DNA of 64,000 nt from an uncultured Eubacteriales bacterium (GTDB taxonomy: Bacteria > Bacillota > Clostridia > Oscillospirales > Acutalibacteraceae), in assembly GCA_934464615.1 (NCBI GenBank), contig CAKSKA010000005.1, positions 1-64,000 on the forward strand, written 5' to 3'. The first letter of the stretch is position 1; each line of letters begins with the position of its first letter. This document shows positions 17,805-26,415 of the stretch, piece after piece. The translations under genes and the position numbers were made by a program. Under the pieces are notes generated by a model, which searched no databases, was not told the origin of the DNA, and saw only the letters and a list, made by a program, of their open reading frames with translations.

Positions 17805-18536
17805 TTAATTTGCCCGTATTTTTTCTATAATTTCCTTTGCGTTATCCTTATACAATTCAATATTTTTGGTGTTTTGCACAAGCGTGCCGTCCGTTACACG
17901 CTGTCCCACAATAAGCCCTTCGGGAATTTCCTGTTCGCTTTCCTCCGCTATTTCATAAAGGCTTGCATCGGCGTCTGTATAGTCCGTAAAAAACTCCGTA
18001 ATGCTGTCCGATATCGAGTTCAGCGCATTAAAATTATCTTCGTCCACTATGTAGAGCTGCACTGCGCCCTCCGACGAAATTACAGCCTGCAATTTTGTGG
18101 TAAGCGATGAAACGTAATCGTAATCGTAAGGACCGTCTTCCTTGTTGTAAGAGCAGTTTATAATCTGCACGTTTATTACGCCGTCACCGTTTATATCAGT
18201 CGCATACTGTTTAAGGTATTTTTCAAAAACCGCCGTCTGCTCGTCGTTATAATAGTTTTTTGTATAAACCACCGCACGCAGATCGTAATTCGGGCGTTTA
18301 ACGCATTGCGATATGCCGACCGCCATTGCCGCGGTTAAAAAAAGCGCAAGTAAAGTCTGTACTTTGTAATGGTACCAAAAATTTTTGATTTTTCCTTCTA
18401 CGGTCGTCGGTTTTTCGCTTTGCGTGTCGTTCTTCGGCGGAGTCGGTATTTCACCGTTTTCCATTTTTTTAAGCTCCAAAAATTCCCTGCGCGCGCGTTT
18501 TTGCTGCTCAATAGTATCGCTTTTTTGTGTACCCAT
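17805..18536 (-). CDS. Single-pass membrane protein of unknown function
   Basis: 243 residues from the ATG at 18536, with AAAGGGTGA upstream; a GTG at 18545 lies inside that site. The first ~58 residues are charged and cytosolic, one membrane segment spans about 59-77 (TLLALFLTAAMAVGISQ), and the remaining ~165 residues form an outer domain of alternating strands with an acidic stretch NGDGVINVQI. I do not recognise a family with certainty. It is co-transcribed with the 56-residue CxxC gene upstream. Confidence 0.75.
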   Translation of the reverse strand: MGTQKSDTIEQQKRARREFLELKKMENGEIPTPPKNDTQSEKPTTVEGKIKNFWYHYKVQTLLALFLTAAMAVGISQCVKRPNYDLRAVVYTKNYYNDEQTAVFEKYLKQYATDINGDGVINVQIINCSYNKEDGPYDYDYVSSLTTKLQAVISSEGAVQLYIVDEDNFNALNSISDSITEFFTDYTDADASLYEIAEESEQEIPEGLIVGQRVTDGTLVQNTKNIELYKDNAKEIIEKIRAN

Positions 18537-18556
18537 ATACGTCACCCTTTTGCCTG

Positions 18557-18727
18557 TTAATTTTGATGTCTTACCACGGCGTATTCGTCGTCATCCCTGT
18601 AAAACGGGCAGTCCTTAAAACCGCGGTAAACAAGCGCCGCATACTCGTCCTCGTCCATATCGCACATGCATATGTATTCTTCCGTGTCCTCGTCGTAAAC
18701 ATAGTTTACGCAGGTCTCGCAATTCAT
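18557..18727 (-). CDS. 56-residue acidic CxxC protein
   Basis: Read directly from the sequence; it is too short for a 60-residue cutoff. It starts MNCETCVNYVYDEDTEEYIC and contains DMDEDEYAAL, then DCPFYRDDDEYAVVRHQN at the C-terminus. Paired cysteines (C3-x2-C6, C20-x-C22 and C40) suggest a small metal-binding fold. It resembles short Firmicutes CxxC proteins (possibly DUF6472), but I am not certain of the family. GGGGAG lies about 11 bases before the ATG, a good promoter lies upstream, and the membrane-protein gene begins 20 bases after the stop, so it is almost surely a real gene and first in its operon. Confidence 0.75.
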   Translation of the reverse strand: MNCETCVNYVYDEDTEEYICMCDMDEDEYAALVYRGFKDCPFYRDDDEYAVVRHQN

Positions 18728-18756
18728 ACCGTGTCACTTCTCCCCTGTTTTTTTAA

Positions 18757-18785
18757 ATTTTAACATACTTTTTTGCCCTTTTCAA
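18757..18785 (-). promoter_or_regulatory. Promoter of the CxxC protein operon
   Basis: Minus strand TTGAAA (18785-18780), 17-bp spacer, TAAAAT (18762-18757). Confidence 0.7.
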
Positions 18786-18796
18786 TAAATAGTTAA

Positions 18797-18825
18797 TTGT
18801 AAAAATGTAAATTATGTGTTAAAAT
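18797..18825 (+). promoter_or_regulatory. lepA promoter
   Basis: TTGTAA (18797-18802), 17-bp spacer, TAAAAT (18820-18825). It is divergent from the promoter on the other strand, with the two -35 boxes only 11 bp apart. Confidence 0.65.
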
Positions 18826-18864
18826 AAACTTTAATAAAAATATTTTATGTCAGGAGAAAAATAA

Positions 18865-20670
18865 GTGTCATTTCCACTTGAAAACATAAGGAATTTTTGC
18901 ATAATCGCACATATAGATCACGGTAAATCCACCCTTGCGGACAGGCTGCTTGAACTTACAAGTTCGGTTGCAAGCCGCGATATGGAGGAACAGATACTCG
19001 ACAGTATGGATCTTGAAAGGGAACGCGGAATAACCATTAAATCCCATGCGGTAACGCTTTACTACACCGCACATGACGGACAGGAGTACGAACTTAATCT
19101 TATTGATACCCCCGGTCACGTCGATTTTAATTACGAGGTTTCGCGCTCGCTTGCCGCTTGCGAAGGCGCAGTACTTATAGTGGACGCATCGCAGGGCATT
19201 GAAGCGCAAACCCTTGCAAACACATATCTTGCGGTAGACCATAATCTTGAAATACTGCCGGTAATAAACAAAATTGACCTGCCAAGCGCCGATGTGGAAA
19301 ACGTGCGGAAAGAAATCGAGGATATTATAGGCATACCGGCGGAGGACGCGCCTGCAATTTCCGCCAAAACCGGACTTAATACCGAACAGGTGCTTGAACA
19401 TATAGTTACCGATATTCCCGCGCCCAAAGGCGACAGGAACGCGCCGCTTGCCGCACTTATTTTCGATTCTTACTACGACGCATACAAGGGTGTAATAGTT
19501 TACTTCCGCGTAATGTCGGGCAAAATTAAAACCGGCGACAATATAAAAATGATGGCGACCGGCGCAACATTCGACGTTGTGGAAGTCGGCAGAAAAAGGG
19601 CGACTTCGCTTGAGAGCTGCGACTGTCTTGAAGCCGGCGAGGTCGGCTACCTTGCCGCATCCATAAAAACCGTAAGCGAAGCGCGCGTGGGCGATACGAT
19701 AACATTGAGTGCCGATCCTACCGAAAAGGCGCTTGAGGGCTACCGCAAAGTAAATCCCGTGGTTTTCTGCGGAATTTACCCTGCAGACGGCGCCCATTAC
19801 AACGATTTGCGCGAAGCGCTTGAAAAACTGCAGCTTAACGACGCGTCGCTGCTTTACGAGCCGGAAACGTCAAAAGCGTTGGGCTTCGGTTTCCGCTGCG
19901 GATTTTTGGGGCTGTTGCATATGGAAATAATTGAGGAACGGCTTGAGCGTGAGTATAACATCGACCTTATAACCACGGCGCCCAGCGTAATTTACAAGTT
20001 TGAATTGACTTCGGGCAGCACGGTAGACGTCGATAACCCGACAAACTATCCCGATCCCGCAACCATTGCCTGCGCTTATGAGCCTGTTGCCGATGTGCAT
20101 ATATATTCGCCCAGCGACTATGTCGGCGCAATAATGCAGCTGTGCGAGGAACGCAGGGGCGAGTATACAGATATGAAATATCTGGCGGACCGTGTGAATA
20201 TACACTACATAATGCCCGTCGGCGAAATTATTTACGATTTCTTCGACGCACTTAAATCACGCACAAAAGGCTATGCTTCTTACGATTACGAGATAAGCGG
20301 ATATAAAAAATCAAACCTTGTAAAACTTGACGTAATGATAGCCGGCGATACCGTAGACGCGCTGTCGTTTATAGTTTTCAGCGATAATGCTTACGCCCGT
20401 GCGCGCAGAATTGCCGAAAAGTTGAAGGATTATATTCCGCGTCAGCTTTTCGAAGTACCGATACAAGTGGCTGTAGGCGGAAAAATTATTGCAAGGGAAA
20501 CCGTAAAGGCAATGCGTAAAGACGTACTTGCAAAATGCTACGGCGGCGATATAACGCGAAAGAAAAAATTGCTTGAAAAACAAAAGGAAGGCAAAAAACG
20601 TATGCGCAAACTCGGCAGTGTAGAGGTGCCGCAGGAAGCGTTTATGGCAGTTTTAAAACTGGACGAATAA
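18865..20670 (+). CDS. Elongation factor 4 (LepA)
   Basis: 601 residues with a GTG start at 18865 and AGGAGA (18852-18857) seven bases before it. GTPase motifs are AHIDHGKSTL (15-24), the RGITIKSH switch, DTPGHVDF and NKIDLP. The C-terminal LepA-specific domain is complete, with GGDITRKKKLLEKQKEGKKRM near the end. LepA back-translocates or remodels stalled ribosomes. It is the first gene behind its promoter, and the lysozyme gene follows after ten bases. Confidence 0.97.
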   Translation: MSFPLENIRNFCIIAHIDHGKSTLADRLLELTSSVASRDMEEQILDSMDLERERGITIKSHAVTLYYTAHDGQEYELNLIDTPGHVDFNYEVSRSLAACEGAVLIVDASQGIEAQTLANTYLAVDHNLEILPVINKIDLPSADVENVRKEIEDIIGIPAEDAPAISAKTGLNTEQVLEHIVTDIPAPKGDRNAPLAALIFDSYYDAYKGVIVYFRVMSGKIKTGDNIKMMATGATFDVVEVGRKRATSLESCDCLEAGEVGYLAASIKTVSEARVGDTITLSADPTEKALEGYRKVNPVVFCGIYPADGAHYNDLREALEKLQLNDASLLYEPETSKALGFGFRCGFLGLLHMEIIEERLEREYNIDLITTAPSVIYKFELTSGSTVDVDNPTNYPDPATIACAYEPVADVHIYSPSDYVGAIMQLCEERRGEYTDMKYLADRVNIHYIMPVGEIIYDFFDALKSRTKGYASYDYEISGYKKSNLVKLDVMIAGDTVDALSFIVFSDNAYARARRIAEKLKDYIPRQLFEVPIQVAVGGKIIARETVKAMRKDVLAKCYGGDITRKKKLLEKQKEGKKRMRKLGSVEVPQEAFMAVLKLDE

Positions 20671-20680
20671 GGGTGTAAAT

Positions 20681-22045
20681 ATGAAGTTACGGATTTTAAA
20701 GATCCGGGAGGCTTTGAGGAAATTTTTTAAACAACATACTGCGGCTGCCGTTACTGTCTGTACGGCGGTCGTTTTGTGTTGCTGCATTGTTGTCGGTATG
20801 TTTTACATACTTAAAAACCGATTTGTACTGACCGGCACTCCCTACACGGAAACCGTCTATACCTCGGCTGACGTAAAGGTACCGGATGTAAAAATCGCCG
20901 ACGAAAATTCCGCGGAGGATTTTGTGCCGAGTAACGACGAGGGCGATAATTCAGGCGAGACCGACGGTTTTACAATAGAAAAAGCGTTTGAAAACATTAA
21001 ATCGGACAGATGGGAAAGTATTGCCTACGGTATTGATGTGTCGAGCCATAACGGTGTTGTAGACTGGGCGGAGGTTGCAAAATCGGGTGTGGATTTTGCA
21101 ATGATACGCTGCGGATACCGCGGTTATGTAACAGGCGGTATTGTACAGGATGCCCGTTTTATCGAAAATATTTGGGGCGCTTACGACAACGGCATAAGCG
21201 TGGGCGTTTACTTTTATTCCACCGCCGTTAACGCAAACGAGGCGCGCGAGGAAGCCGCATGGGTTTGCGGTATACTTGACAGTCTTTCGCAGCAGGGACT
21301 GCGTATTGTTTACCCCGTAGCGTACGATTTTGAGGAATTTTATAATAAAGATTCCGCAACCAGAGCAAAAAATCTTTCCAAAAAGCAACTTACCGCAAAC
21401 ACCGTCGCTTTTCTTGAATATGTAAAGCGCGGCAATTACACACCCATGCTGTATGCAAGCAAAACGGCTGTTACGCGGTATTGGAATTTTAACGATGTAA
21501 AGGATTACGGCTTTTGGCTTGCACATTATGTCGAATCCACCGACTACACAGGCGACTATGATATGTGGCAGTATTCAAGCACCGGCAAAGTAAACGGAAT
21601 AAACGGCAACGTCGACCTTAACATTTCTTATTACCGTTATGTGTATCCAAGCGTTGCCGTTGCCGTAAAGACAGACCGACAGCCCGTAAAAAACACACCG
21701 AACAAAAACGCGCCCGATGCGGCTTCGCTTTCAAAAACTTCCACATATGAACGCACACGCACCCTGCCTGACGGCTGGTCGGAAATACGCTACAGCGGAT
21801 TTGTGGGGTATGTGCCGACCGACTGCCTTACCGAAGTTACGTTTGAAGACTGCAGCTTCCGTGTAACTGCCGCCGTAAACACGCACGGCTATTTTAAAGC
21901 CGTACAAACGGATGAATTTATCGGCTGCGATATTGAAGCCGGAACGGTACTTGACATAACGGGACGCTTCGGCAGTATTTGGTACAGGGCAACGGTAAAT
22001 GGACAGAAAATGTATGTCAAAGCAGACAATTTTAGGGATAATTAA
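20681..22045 (+). CDS. Membrane-anchored GH25 lysozyme (muramidase)
   Basis: 454 residues; AAGGGTG precedes the ATG. One membrane segment at ~20-45 anchors the N-terminus inside. A linker leads to a GH25 domain at ~116-310 with YGIDVSSHNG (Asp119), FAMIRCGYRGY, YFYSTAVNANEAREEA and the catalytic pair YDFEEF (Asp216, Glu218). Residues ~340-454 look like one or two SH3-like wall-binding modules (GWSEIRYSGFVGYVPTDCL, GSIWYRATVNGQKMYV). It cleaves the glycan strands of peptidoglycan from the outer face of the membrane. Only ten bases separate it from lepA. Confidence 0.9.
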   Translation: MKLRILKIREALRKFFKQHTAAAVTVCTAVVLCCCIVVGMFYILKNRFVLTGTPYTETVYTSADVKVPDVKIADENSAEDFVPSNDEGDNSGETDGFTIEKAFENIKSDRWESIAYGIDVSSHNGVVDWAEVAKSGVDFAMIRCGYRGYVTGGIVQDARFIENIWGAYDNGISVGVYFYSTAVNANEAREEAAWVCGILDSLSQQGLRIVYPVAYDFEEFYNKDSATRAKNLSKKQLTANTVAFLEYVKRGNYTPMLYASKTAVTRYWNFNDVKDYGFWLAHYVESTDYTGDYDMWQYSSTGKVNGINGNVDLNISYYRYVYPSVAVAVKTDRQPVKNTPNKNAPDAASLSKTSTYERTRTLPDGWSEIRYSGFVGYVPTDCLTEVTFEDCSFRVTAAVNTHGYFKAVQTDEFIGCDIEAGTVLDITGRFGSIWYRATVNGQKMYVKADNFRDN

Positions 22046-22054
22046 CAAAATATA

Positions 22055-22083
22055 TTGACTAAAACCGCCGTACATGGTACATT
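22055..22083 (+). promoter_or_regulatory. Promoter of the sugar-isomerase pair
   Basis: TTGACT (22055-22060), 17-bp spacer, TACATT (22078-22083). Transcription from here would produce a leader of about 205 bases. Confidence 0.5.
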
Positions 22084-22099
22084 TAAGGCAGGTTGCAAA

Positions 22100-22257
22100 T
22101 AAGCAAAGCCGACAAGTTCAAACTTGCCTGAAACAGAGTAATTTCGGTATTTTCGGCTTGTCGTCATAGCAAGGCTGTCGGATTAACGAGTATTTTAACA
22201 ATGCAAAGACGAAAATTTGACACTTAAAATCGGGTTCGAACTTGTCGGTTTTGCTTA
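22100..22257 (+). repeat. Inverted-repeat-bounded structured leader
   Basis: The arms 22100-22123 and 22234-22257 are complementary over 24 bases with two mismatches (one would be G-U in RNA). Inside, CTTGTCG also occurs at 22157-22163 and could pair with the same CGACAAG (22110-22116), so two alternative folds compete. It lies in the 5' untranslated region of the next gene. It could be a cis-acting RNA or a small inverted-repeat element, and no known riboswitch was recognised. Confidence 0.45.
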
Positions 22258-22296
22258 AGATAAATATTGCGGCCAATAAATTTTAAAGGTGATTTT

Positions 22297-23010
22297 ATGG
22301 GTTACGGTATTCAGCTTTATTCTGTAAACAAATGCATGATTGAAAACGCAGCAGACACAATAAAAAAAGTTGCCGAAATGGGCTATAAATCTATAGAGCC
22401 CTGCAGTTTTTCGGGTATGACAGCCAAAGAATACAAGGCGCTTTGCGAGAGCCTCGGTCTTACAATAAGCGGCGCGCATTTAGGCTGGCAAAAATTAACG
22501 GACGAAACCATAGACGAAACTATTGCCTTTTTAAAGGAAGTAGGATGTCCCAAGTTTATAATACCCAACCATAACACAGCAAACGAGGCTGATATGGCGG
22601 AACTTGTAGCGCTTATAAACAAGTATGCACCGGTATTTAAAGCAAACGGTTTGGAACTTATGTATCATAACCATTCGCCCGAGTTTACGTTTAATCAGGA
22701 TAAAAAATTCCCCCACCTTATTTTGCAAAAGGAAACGGATATAAGGTTTGAAATTGACGTTTACTGGACCTGGCGCGCAGGACTTAATCCCCTTTATATT
22801 TTGGAACAACTGTCCGACCGCGTAGGCGCAATACACTTAAAGGACGGCAACCGCACCGCAGGAACACCGGTAGGACAGGGCGAAGTTCCCATAAAAGAAG
22901 TTGTAGAATGGGCAGTTAAACATAATGTTGATATGGTAGTTGAAAACGAGCCCGACGGCGTACACGAATTGGAACAGGCAAAGGAATGTATCGACTTCCT
23001 TTTGAAATAA
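22297..23010 (+). CDS. Sugar phosphate isomerase/epimerase family protein (TIM barrel)
   Basis: 237 residues from the ATG at 22297, which has AAAGGTG five bases upstream; a longer frame from 22267 lacks a binding site. The protein follows the AP endonuclease 2-like TIM-barrel pattern: YGIQLYSV, MGYKSIEPCSFSG, ISGAHLGW, FIIPNHNT, LMYHNHSPEF, RFEIDVYWT and AIHLKDGN, with His and Glu residues suited to a divalent metal. The family includes xylose isomerase-like epimerases and myo-inosose dehydratases, and the substrate is unknown. A paralogue lies 22 bases downstream. Confidence 0.85.
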   Translation: MGYGIQLYSVNKCMIENAADTIKKVAEMGYKSIEPCSFSGMTAKEYKALCESLGLTISGAHLGWQKLTDETIDETIAFLKEVGCPKFIIPNHNTANEADMAELVALINKYAPVFKANGLELMYHNHSPEFTFNQDKKFPHLILQKETDIRFEIDVYWTWRAGLNPLYILEQLSDRVGAIHLKDGNRTAGTPVGQGEVPIKEVVEWAVKHNVDMVVENEPDGVHELEQAKECIDFLLK

Positions 23011-23032
23011 TAATTATAGAGAGGTTTTGTTT

Positions 23033-23821
23033 ATGTATAATAAATTTTCACTTCAGGCATACACCGTGCGCGACCATATGGAAAGCGCCGAGGATGTTAA
23101 ATCTACCTTTAAGCAGTTGGCGGCAATGGGTTACACCGGCATACAAACAGCGGACGATTTTATTAAATGTCCCGTGGAACTCTACGCGCAGGCAGCCGAG
23201 GACGCAGGGCTTGAAATTGTAGGCACACATTACGGTTCAAAATCCGTTGCACTTTATGCTGCCGATGATGCCGAATTTGAAAAATATTTGGCAATACATA
23301 AAACCCTGAATACAAAGAATGCCGGCATAGGCGGCGCCGTACACCGCAGCGTTGCCGAAATTATGCAGTTTATTGAAAATGCCAACCGTTTGGGCGAAAA
23401 ATTGAGCAAATACGGTATGCGCTTTACATACCACCATCATTCACAGGAATTTGCAAAGGTTGAAGGTAAGCGCCCCATGGATTTACTTGTTGACGGACTT
23501 GATAAAAAACTCACCGCATTTGTGCTTGATACATATTGGCTTAACAACGCAGGCGTGGATGTAAACGCATGGATTGAAAAATTAGCCGGAAGATGCGATA
23601 TTCTGCATATAAAAGACCGCGGTGTAAAACCCTTTACAAGTGAAGGTTATATTACCGAGGTCGGCAACGGCAACCTTGATTTTAAAACCATTTTAAAAAC
23701 AGCCGAGGATGTCGGTATCGAACATATCTGTGTTGAGCAGGATATATGGCCCGAGGGTGTAGATTCGCTTGAATGTGCGCGCCGCAGTGCCGAATATTTA
23801 AAAAATGTTTTGCTCAAGTAA
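23033..23821 (+). CDS. Second sugar phosphate isomerase/epimerase family protein
   Basis: 262 residues from the ATG at 23033, with AGAGAGG upstream. It has the same fold as its neighbour: FSLQAYTVRDHM, MGYTGIQTADDF, VGTHYGSKSV, FTYHHHSQEF, AFVLDTYWLNNAGV, DILHIKDRG, then ICVEQDIWPEG. Conservation of the His, Asp and Glu positions suggests it is active. The two proteins are distinct enough to act on successive or related substrates, which is an inference from the tandem arrangement only. Confidence 0.85.
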   Translation: MYNKFSLQAYTVRDHMESAEDVKSTFKQLAAMGYTGIQTADDFIKCPVELYAQAAEDAGLEIVGTHYGSKSVALYAADDAEFEKYLAIHKTLNTKNAGIGGAVHRSVAEIMQFIENANRLGEKLSKYGMRFTYHHHSQEFAKVEGKRPMDLLVDGLDKKLTAFVLDTYWLNNAGVDVNAWIEKLAGRCDILHIKDRGVKPFTSEGYITEVGNGNLDFKTILKTAEDVGIEHICVEQDIWPEGVDSLECARRSAEYLKNVLLK

Positions 23822-23836
23822 TTAATAACAAAATTT

Positions 23837-23878
23837 AAAAATCTCCTGTTTCATCACACAGCGAAACAGGAGATTTTT
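23837..23878. terminator. Bidirectional terminator between isomerase and nadE
   Basis: A 16-bp perfect stem, 23837-23852 with 23863-23878, with A-run and T-run ends, placed between convergent genes. Confidence 0.85.
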
Positions 23879-23933
23879 TATTTTCCCTATATAAGACAAT
23901 CGTGGCCGCACAGTTTCCAATTGCCTTGTCCGA

Positions 23934-25859
23934 TTATTTAAGTTCGTCCAGTTCTCTCAGCCAGCCGCTGCAAACCGCGTCGCTCGGCATACGCCAGTCG
24001 CCCCTCGGCGACAGTGTAACAGAGCCGACCTTTACGCCGTCAGGCAGGCAGGAACGCTTGAACTGCTGGGCAAAGAACCTTTTAATAAATACCCTGAGCC
24101 ACTCAAGTATGGTTTCGTCACTGTATTCGCCCTCAAAAGCATATTTTGCAAGGCGATATATTTTCGACGGTGAGAAACCGAAACGCAGCATATAATAAAG
24201 GTAAAAATCGTGCAGTTCGTACGGGCCGACCTTTTCCTCGGTTTTCTGCACAATGTTGCCGTCCTTGTCCGCAGGTAAAAGTTCGGGAGAAACAGGGGTG
24301 TCAAGTATATCAAGCAGGGTTGCTTTCAGTTTATCGTCGCTTTTTTCGGCAACGTGGCGCACAACATACCTTACAAGTGTTTTGGGTACCGAAACATTAA
24401 CACCGTACATTGACATATGGTCGCCGTTGTATGTTGCCCAGCCCAGCGCCAACTCCGATAAATCGCCCGTACCTATAACCATTCCGCCCTCTTCGTTTGC
24501 AAGGTCCATAAGTATTTGTGTGCGCTCCCTCGCCTGAGAATTCTCGTAAGTTATATCGTGTACGTTCTCGTCATGGCCTATATCCTTAAAATGCCTGTTT
24601 ACCGCCGCCTTTATATTAATCTCGCGGAAAGTTACGCCTAAATAACGGCAAAGTTTTTCGGCATTTGTATGTGTGCGTTTTGTAGTGCCGAAACACGGCA
24701 TTGTAACCGCAATTACGTCGTGTCTGTCACGTTTCATAAGATCCATTGCGTTTACCGCAACAAGCAGTGCAAGACAGCTGTCAAGTCCGCCGGAAATACC
24801 TATAACCGCGGCTTTTGCCCGTGTATGCTCAAGCCTTTTTTTAAGTCCGTAGCTTTGCATTTCAAGTATGCTTGCAGCCCTTGCGTAAACGGTGTTTTTA
24901 TCCGACGGCACAAAGGGATTTTTTTCGATTTTCCTTGTAAGCAATGTGTCGCTCATATTTTGTGAAAAGAAAATATCGGTGTAGCCGTCCGCCCTTGCAG
25001 ATAAATAACTCGTGTTTTTGCGGCGCTCGGCGCACAGCCTGTCCACATCTATTTCGGTAATAATCATATTTTTCTGCCCAAACGGCATATTTTCGGCAAG
25101 TATTGTGCCGTTTTCGCCGATAAGCATATGCCTGCCGTAAACCATATCCTGCGTAGACTCGCTTTCCGCGGCGTCCGAATAAATGTATCCGCAAATATAT
25201 CTCGCACTGGCAGACGATACAAGCGTACGGCGGTAATCGCTCTTACCTATTACCTCATCCGATGCGGAAAGATTTGCAATTATCATCGCGCCCAACTGAC
25301 ACAAAAGCCTTGACGGCGTATCGTTGCCCCAAAGATCCTCGCAAATTTCAACGCCGAATTTAAAATTCTTAACCGCTGAACTTTTAAAAATAAGTTTCTT
25401 GGAAAACGGAATATAATCCCCGCCGATTTCCACCGCATTATAGCCGTCCGGCAGGTTGTCCGCACTTTCAAAATAACGCTTTTCGTAAAATTCGCTGTAA
25501 TTGGGTATTGCGGTTTTCGGTACAATGCCCAGTATTTCACCGCCGAAAATAACCGCCGCACAGTTGTACAGTTTATTGTCAAACTCAACAGGCAAACCCA
25601 CAAGCGTTACGGGATATTTGCCTGCCGTATATGCGGCAATATCGGCAAGCGCGGTTTTTGCACTCTCAAGCAGTGTATCCGATAAAAACAAATCCCCGCA
25701 GGTATATCCGGTAATACAAAGTTCCGGCAAAACAAGCAGCGCCACACCTTTTGCATCGGCGGCGTCTATAGCGTTTTTAATTTTTTCGGTGTTTGCAACG
25801 GTATCGGCAACCGTAACTTCTACCGCACAGGCAGCACATTTTATAAATCCGTTTTTCAT
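23934..25859 (-). CDS. Glutamine-dependent NAD+ synthetase NadE
   Basis: 641 residues from the ATG at 25859 (GGGAAGG just upstream); the frame extends to 25946 but that part is leader RNA. The N-terminal ~280 residues form a nitrilase/glutaminase domain (LLVLPELCITGYTCGDLF with the Glu, FGVEICEDLW with the Cys). The C-terminal domain is the ATP-pyrophosphatase NAD synthetase with GISGGLDSCLAL and GTGDLSELALGWATYNGDHM. It makes NAD+ from deamido-NAD+, ATP and glutamine. It has its own promoter and a long folded leader. Confidence 0.95.
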   Translation of the reverse strand: MKNGFIKCAACAVEVTVADTVANTEKIKNAIDAADAKGVALLVLPELCITGYTCGDLFLSDTLLESAKTALADIAAYTAGKYPVTLVGLPVEFDNKLYNCAAVIFGGEILGIVPKTAIPNYSEFYEKRYFESADNLPDGYNAVEIGGDYIPFSKKLIFKSSAVKNFKFGVEICEDLWGNDTPSRLLCQLGAMIIANLSASDEVIGKSDYRRTLVSSASARYICGYIYSDAAESESTQDMVYGRHMLIGENGTILAENMPFGQKNMIITEIDVDRLCAERRKNTSYLSARADGYTDIFFSQNMSDTLLTRKIEKNPFVPSDKNTVYARAASILEMQSYGLKKRLEHTRAKAAVIGISGGLDSCLALLVAVNAMDLMKRDRHDVIAVTMPCFGTTKRTHTNAEKLCRYLGVTFREINIKAAVNRHFKDIGHDENVHDITYENSQARERTQILMDLANEEGGMVIGTGDLSELALGWATYNGDHMSMYGVNVSVPKTLVRYVVRHVAEKSDDKLKATLLDILDTPVSPELLPADKDGNIVQKTEEKVGPYELHDFYLYYMLRFGFSPSKIYRLAKYAFEGEYSDETILEWLRVFIKRFFAQQFKRSCLPDGVKVGSVTLSPRGDWRMPSDAVCSGWLRELDELK

Positions 25860-26045
25860 TGCCTTCCCACTTTCAATAATTTTTCGGTATATATAATTGC
25901 AAAGGCGAAGCCTTTTACGGCAAAGCCTTATCCGTGTCAAAAACACGGACGCCGGTTTGATTCAATGCTTTTATGCTAAAATCCCCGATTTTATCGGCGC
26001 ATCGGCACTTCTGCGGCGTTCCGCCGTCGGCACAAAAGCATTACA
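25860..26045 (-). ncRNA. Structured 5' leader of nadE, candidate riboregulator
   Basis: From the promoter at 26052-26080 the nadE mRNA would begin near 26045. Its first bases form a 13-bp helix (26042-26030 with 25976-25964, one G-U pair) that encloses two small hairpins (CGGCG-GAA-CGCCG and CCGAT-AAA-ATCGG), giving a three-way junction. Two further hairpins follow (about 25948-25931 and 25914-25902) before the ribosome binding site. I could not match it to the known NAD+ riboswitch classes by eye. A palindromic intergenic repeat is the main alternative. Confidence 0.4.
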
Positions 26046-26051
26046 CTGTAT

Positions 26052-26080
26052 AATATACCACAATTTTCCCAAAAAAACAA
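26052..26080 (-). promoter_or_regulatory. nadE promoter
   Basis: Minus strand TTGTTT (26080-26075), 17-bp spacer, TATATT (26057-26052). Confidence 0.5.
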
Positions 26081-26088
26081 TTAAAAAA

Positions 26089-26112
26089 GCGGCAGGGACT
26101 TTTCCCTGCCGC
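26089..26112 (-). terminator. Terminator of the orphan minus-strand unit
   Basis: A perfect 10-bp GC-rich stem (26112-26103 with 26098-26089) followed on the minus strand by TTTTTT. It faces away from the plus strand and sits just before the nadE promoter. Confidence 0.75.
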
Positions 26113-26304
26113 CTTATATTATTTAAACATCGGTCTCACCCAAAATTAAATTTTATTTCTTATAAAAATCAATCTTGTTTTTGTGAACAAACCTTTCGTT
26201 TGAATTTTTTATTGTAAATTAAAACTTATCTCTGCATTGGACCGTACTCCGTTAAAAATAATGGTCGAAAAAAGATTTAACTGTACTTTGGACTCACCTC
26301 TTTC

Positions 26305-26352
26305 TCACTCGGTAATTTTTTCGATACGATGCGGTTCGGCTTCCGTAAACAT
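26305..26352 (-). CDS. Possible 15-residue leader peptide
   Basis: ATG at 26352 with AAAGGA (26367-26362) at nine-base spacing; encodes MFTEAEPHRIEKITE and stops at TGA. The start codon is inside a hairpin, so translation might be conditional. It is supported only by its position behind a strong promoter. Confidence 0.3.
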   Translation of the reverse strand: MFTEAEPHRIEKITE

Positions 26353-26386
26353 CGGTATCAGTCCTTTCGTTTCTTTTTCTGATTAT

Positions 26387-26415
26387 AATATAGCACATAT
26401 TTACCTATTTGTCAA
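26387..26415 (-). promoter_or_regulatory. Consensus promoter of the orphan unit
   Basis: Minus strand TTGACA (26415-26410), 17-bp spacer, TATATT (26392-26387). The perfect -35 makes it among the strongest-looking promoters in the window. Confidence 0.75.

Larger units (their letters stand above)
26089..26380 (-). ncRNA. Orphan minus-strand transcript, about 290 nt, small RNA or leader
   Basis: A consensus promoter (26387-26415) and an intrinsic terminator (26089-26112) delimit a transcription unit with no open frame above 15 codons. Near its 5' end a 15-codon frame (26352-26305, MFTEAEPHRIEKITE) has AAAGGA nine bases upstream, but its start codon lies in a stem (26350-26359 with 26323-26331). 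Two three-residue frames with binding-site-like sequences occur further on. It could be a regulatory RNA, a leader peptide with attenuation ahead of nadE, or a decayed gene. Confidence 0.5.

Noticed and set aside
18868..19797. 309-codon open frame antisense to lepA
   Set aside because: It is the complement of a strongly conserved gene, has no ribosome binding site, and its product is a low-complexity shadow.
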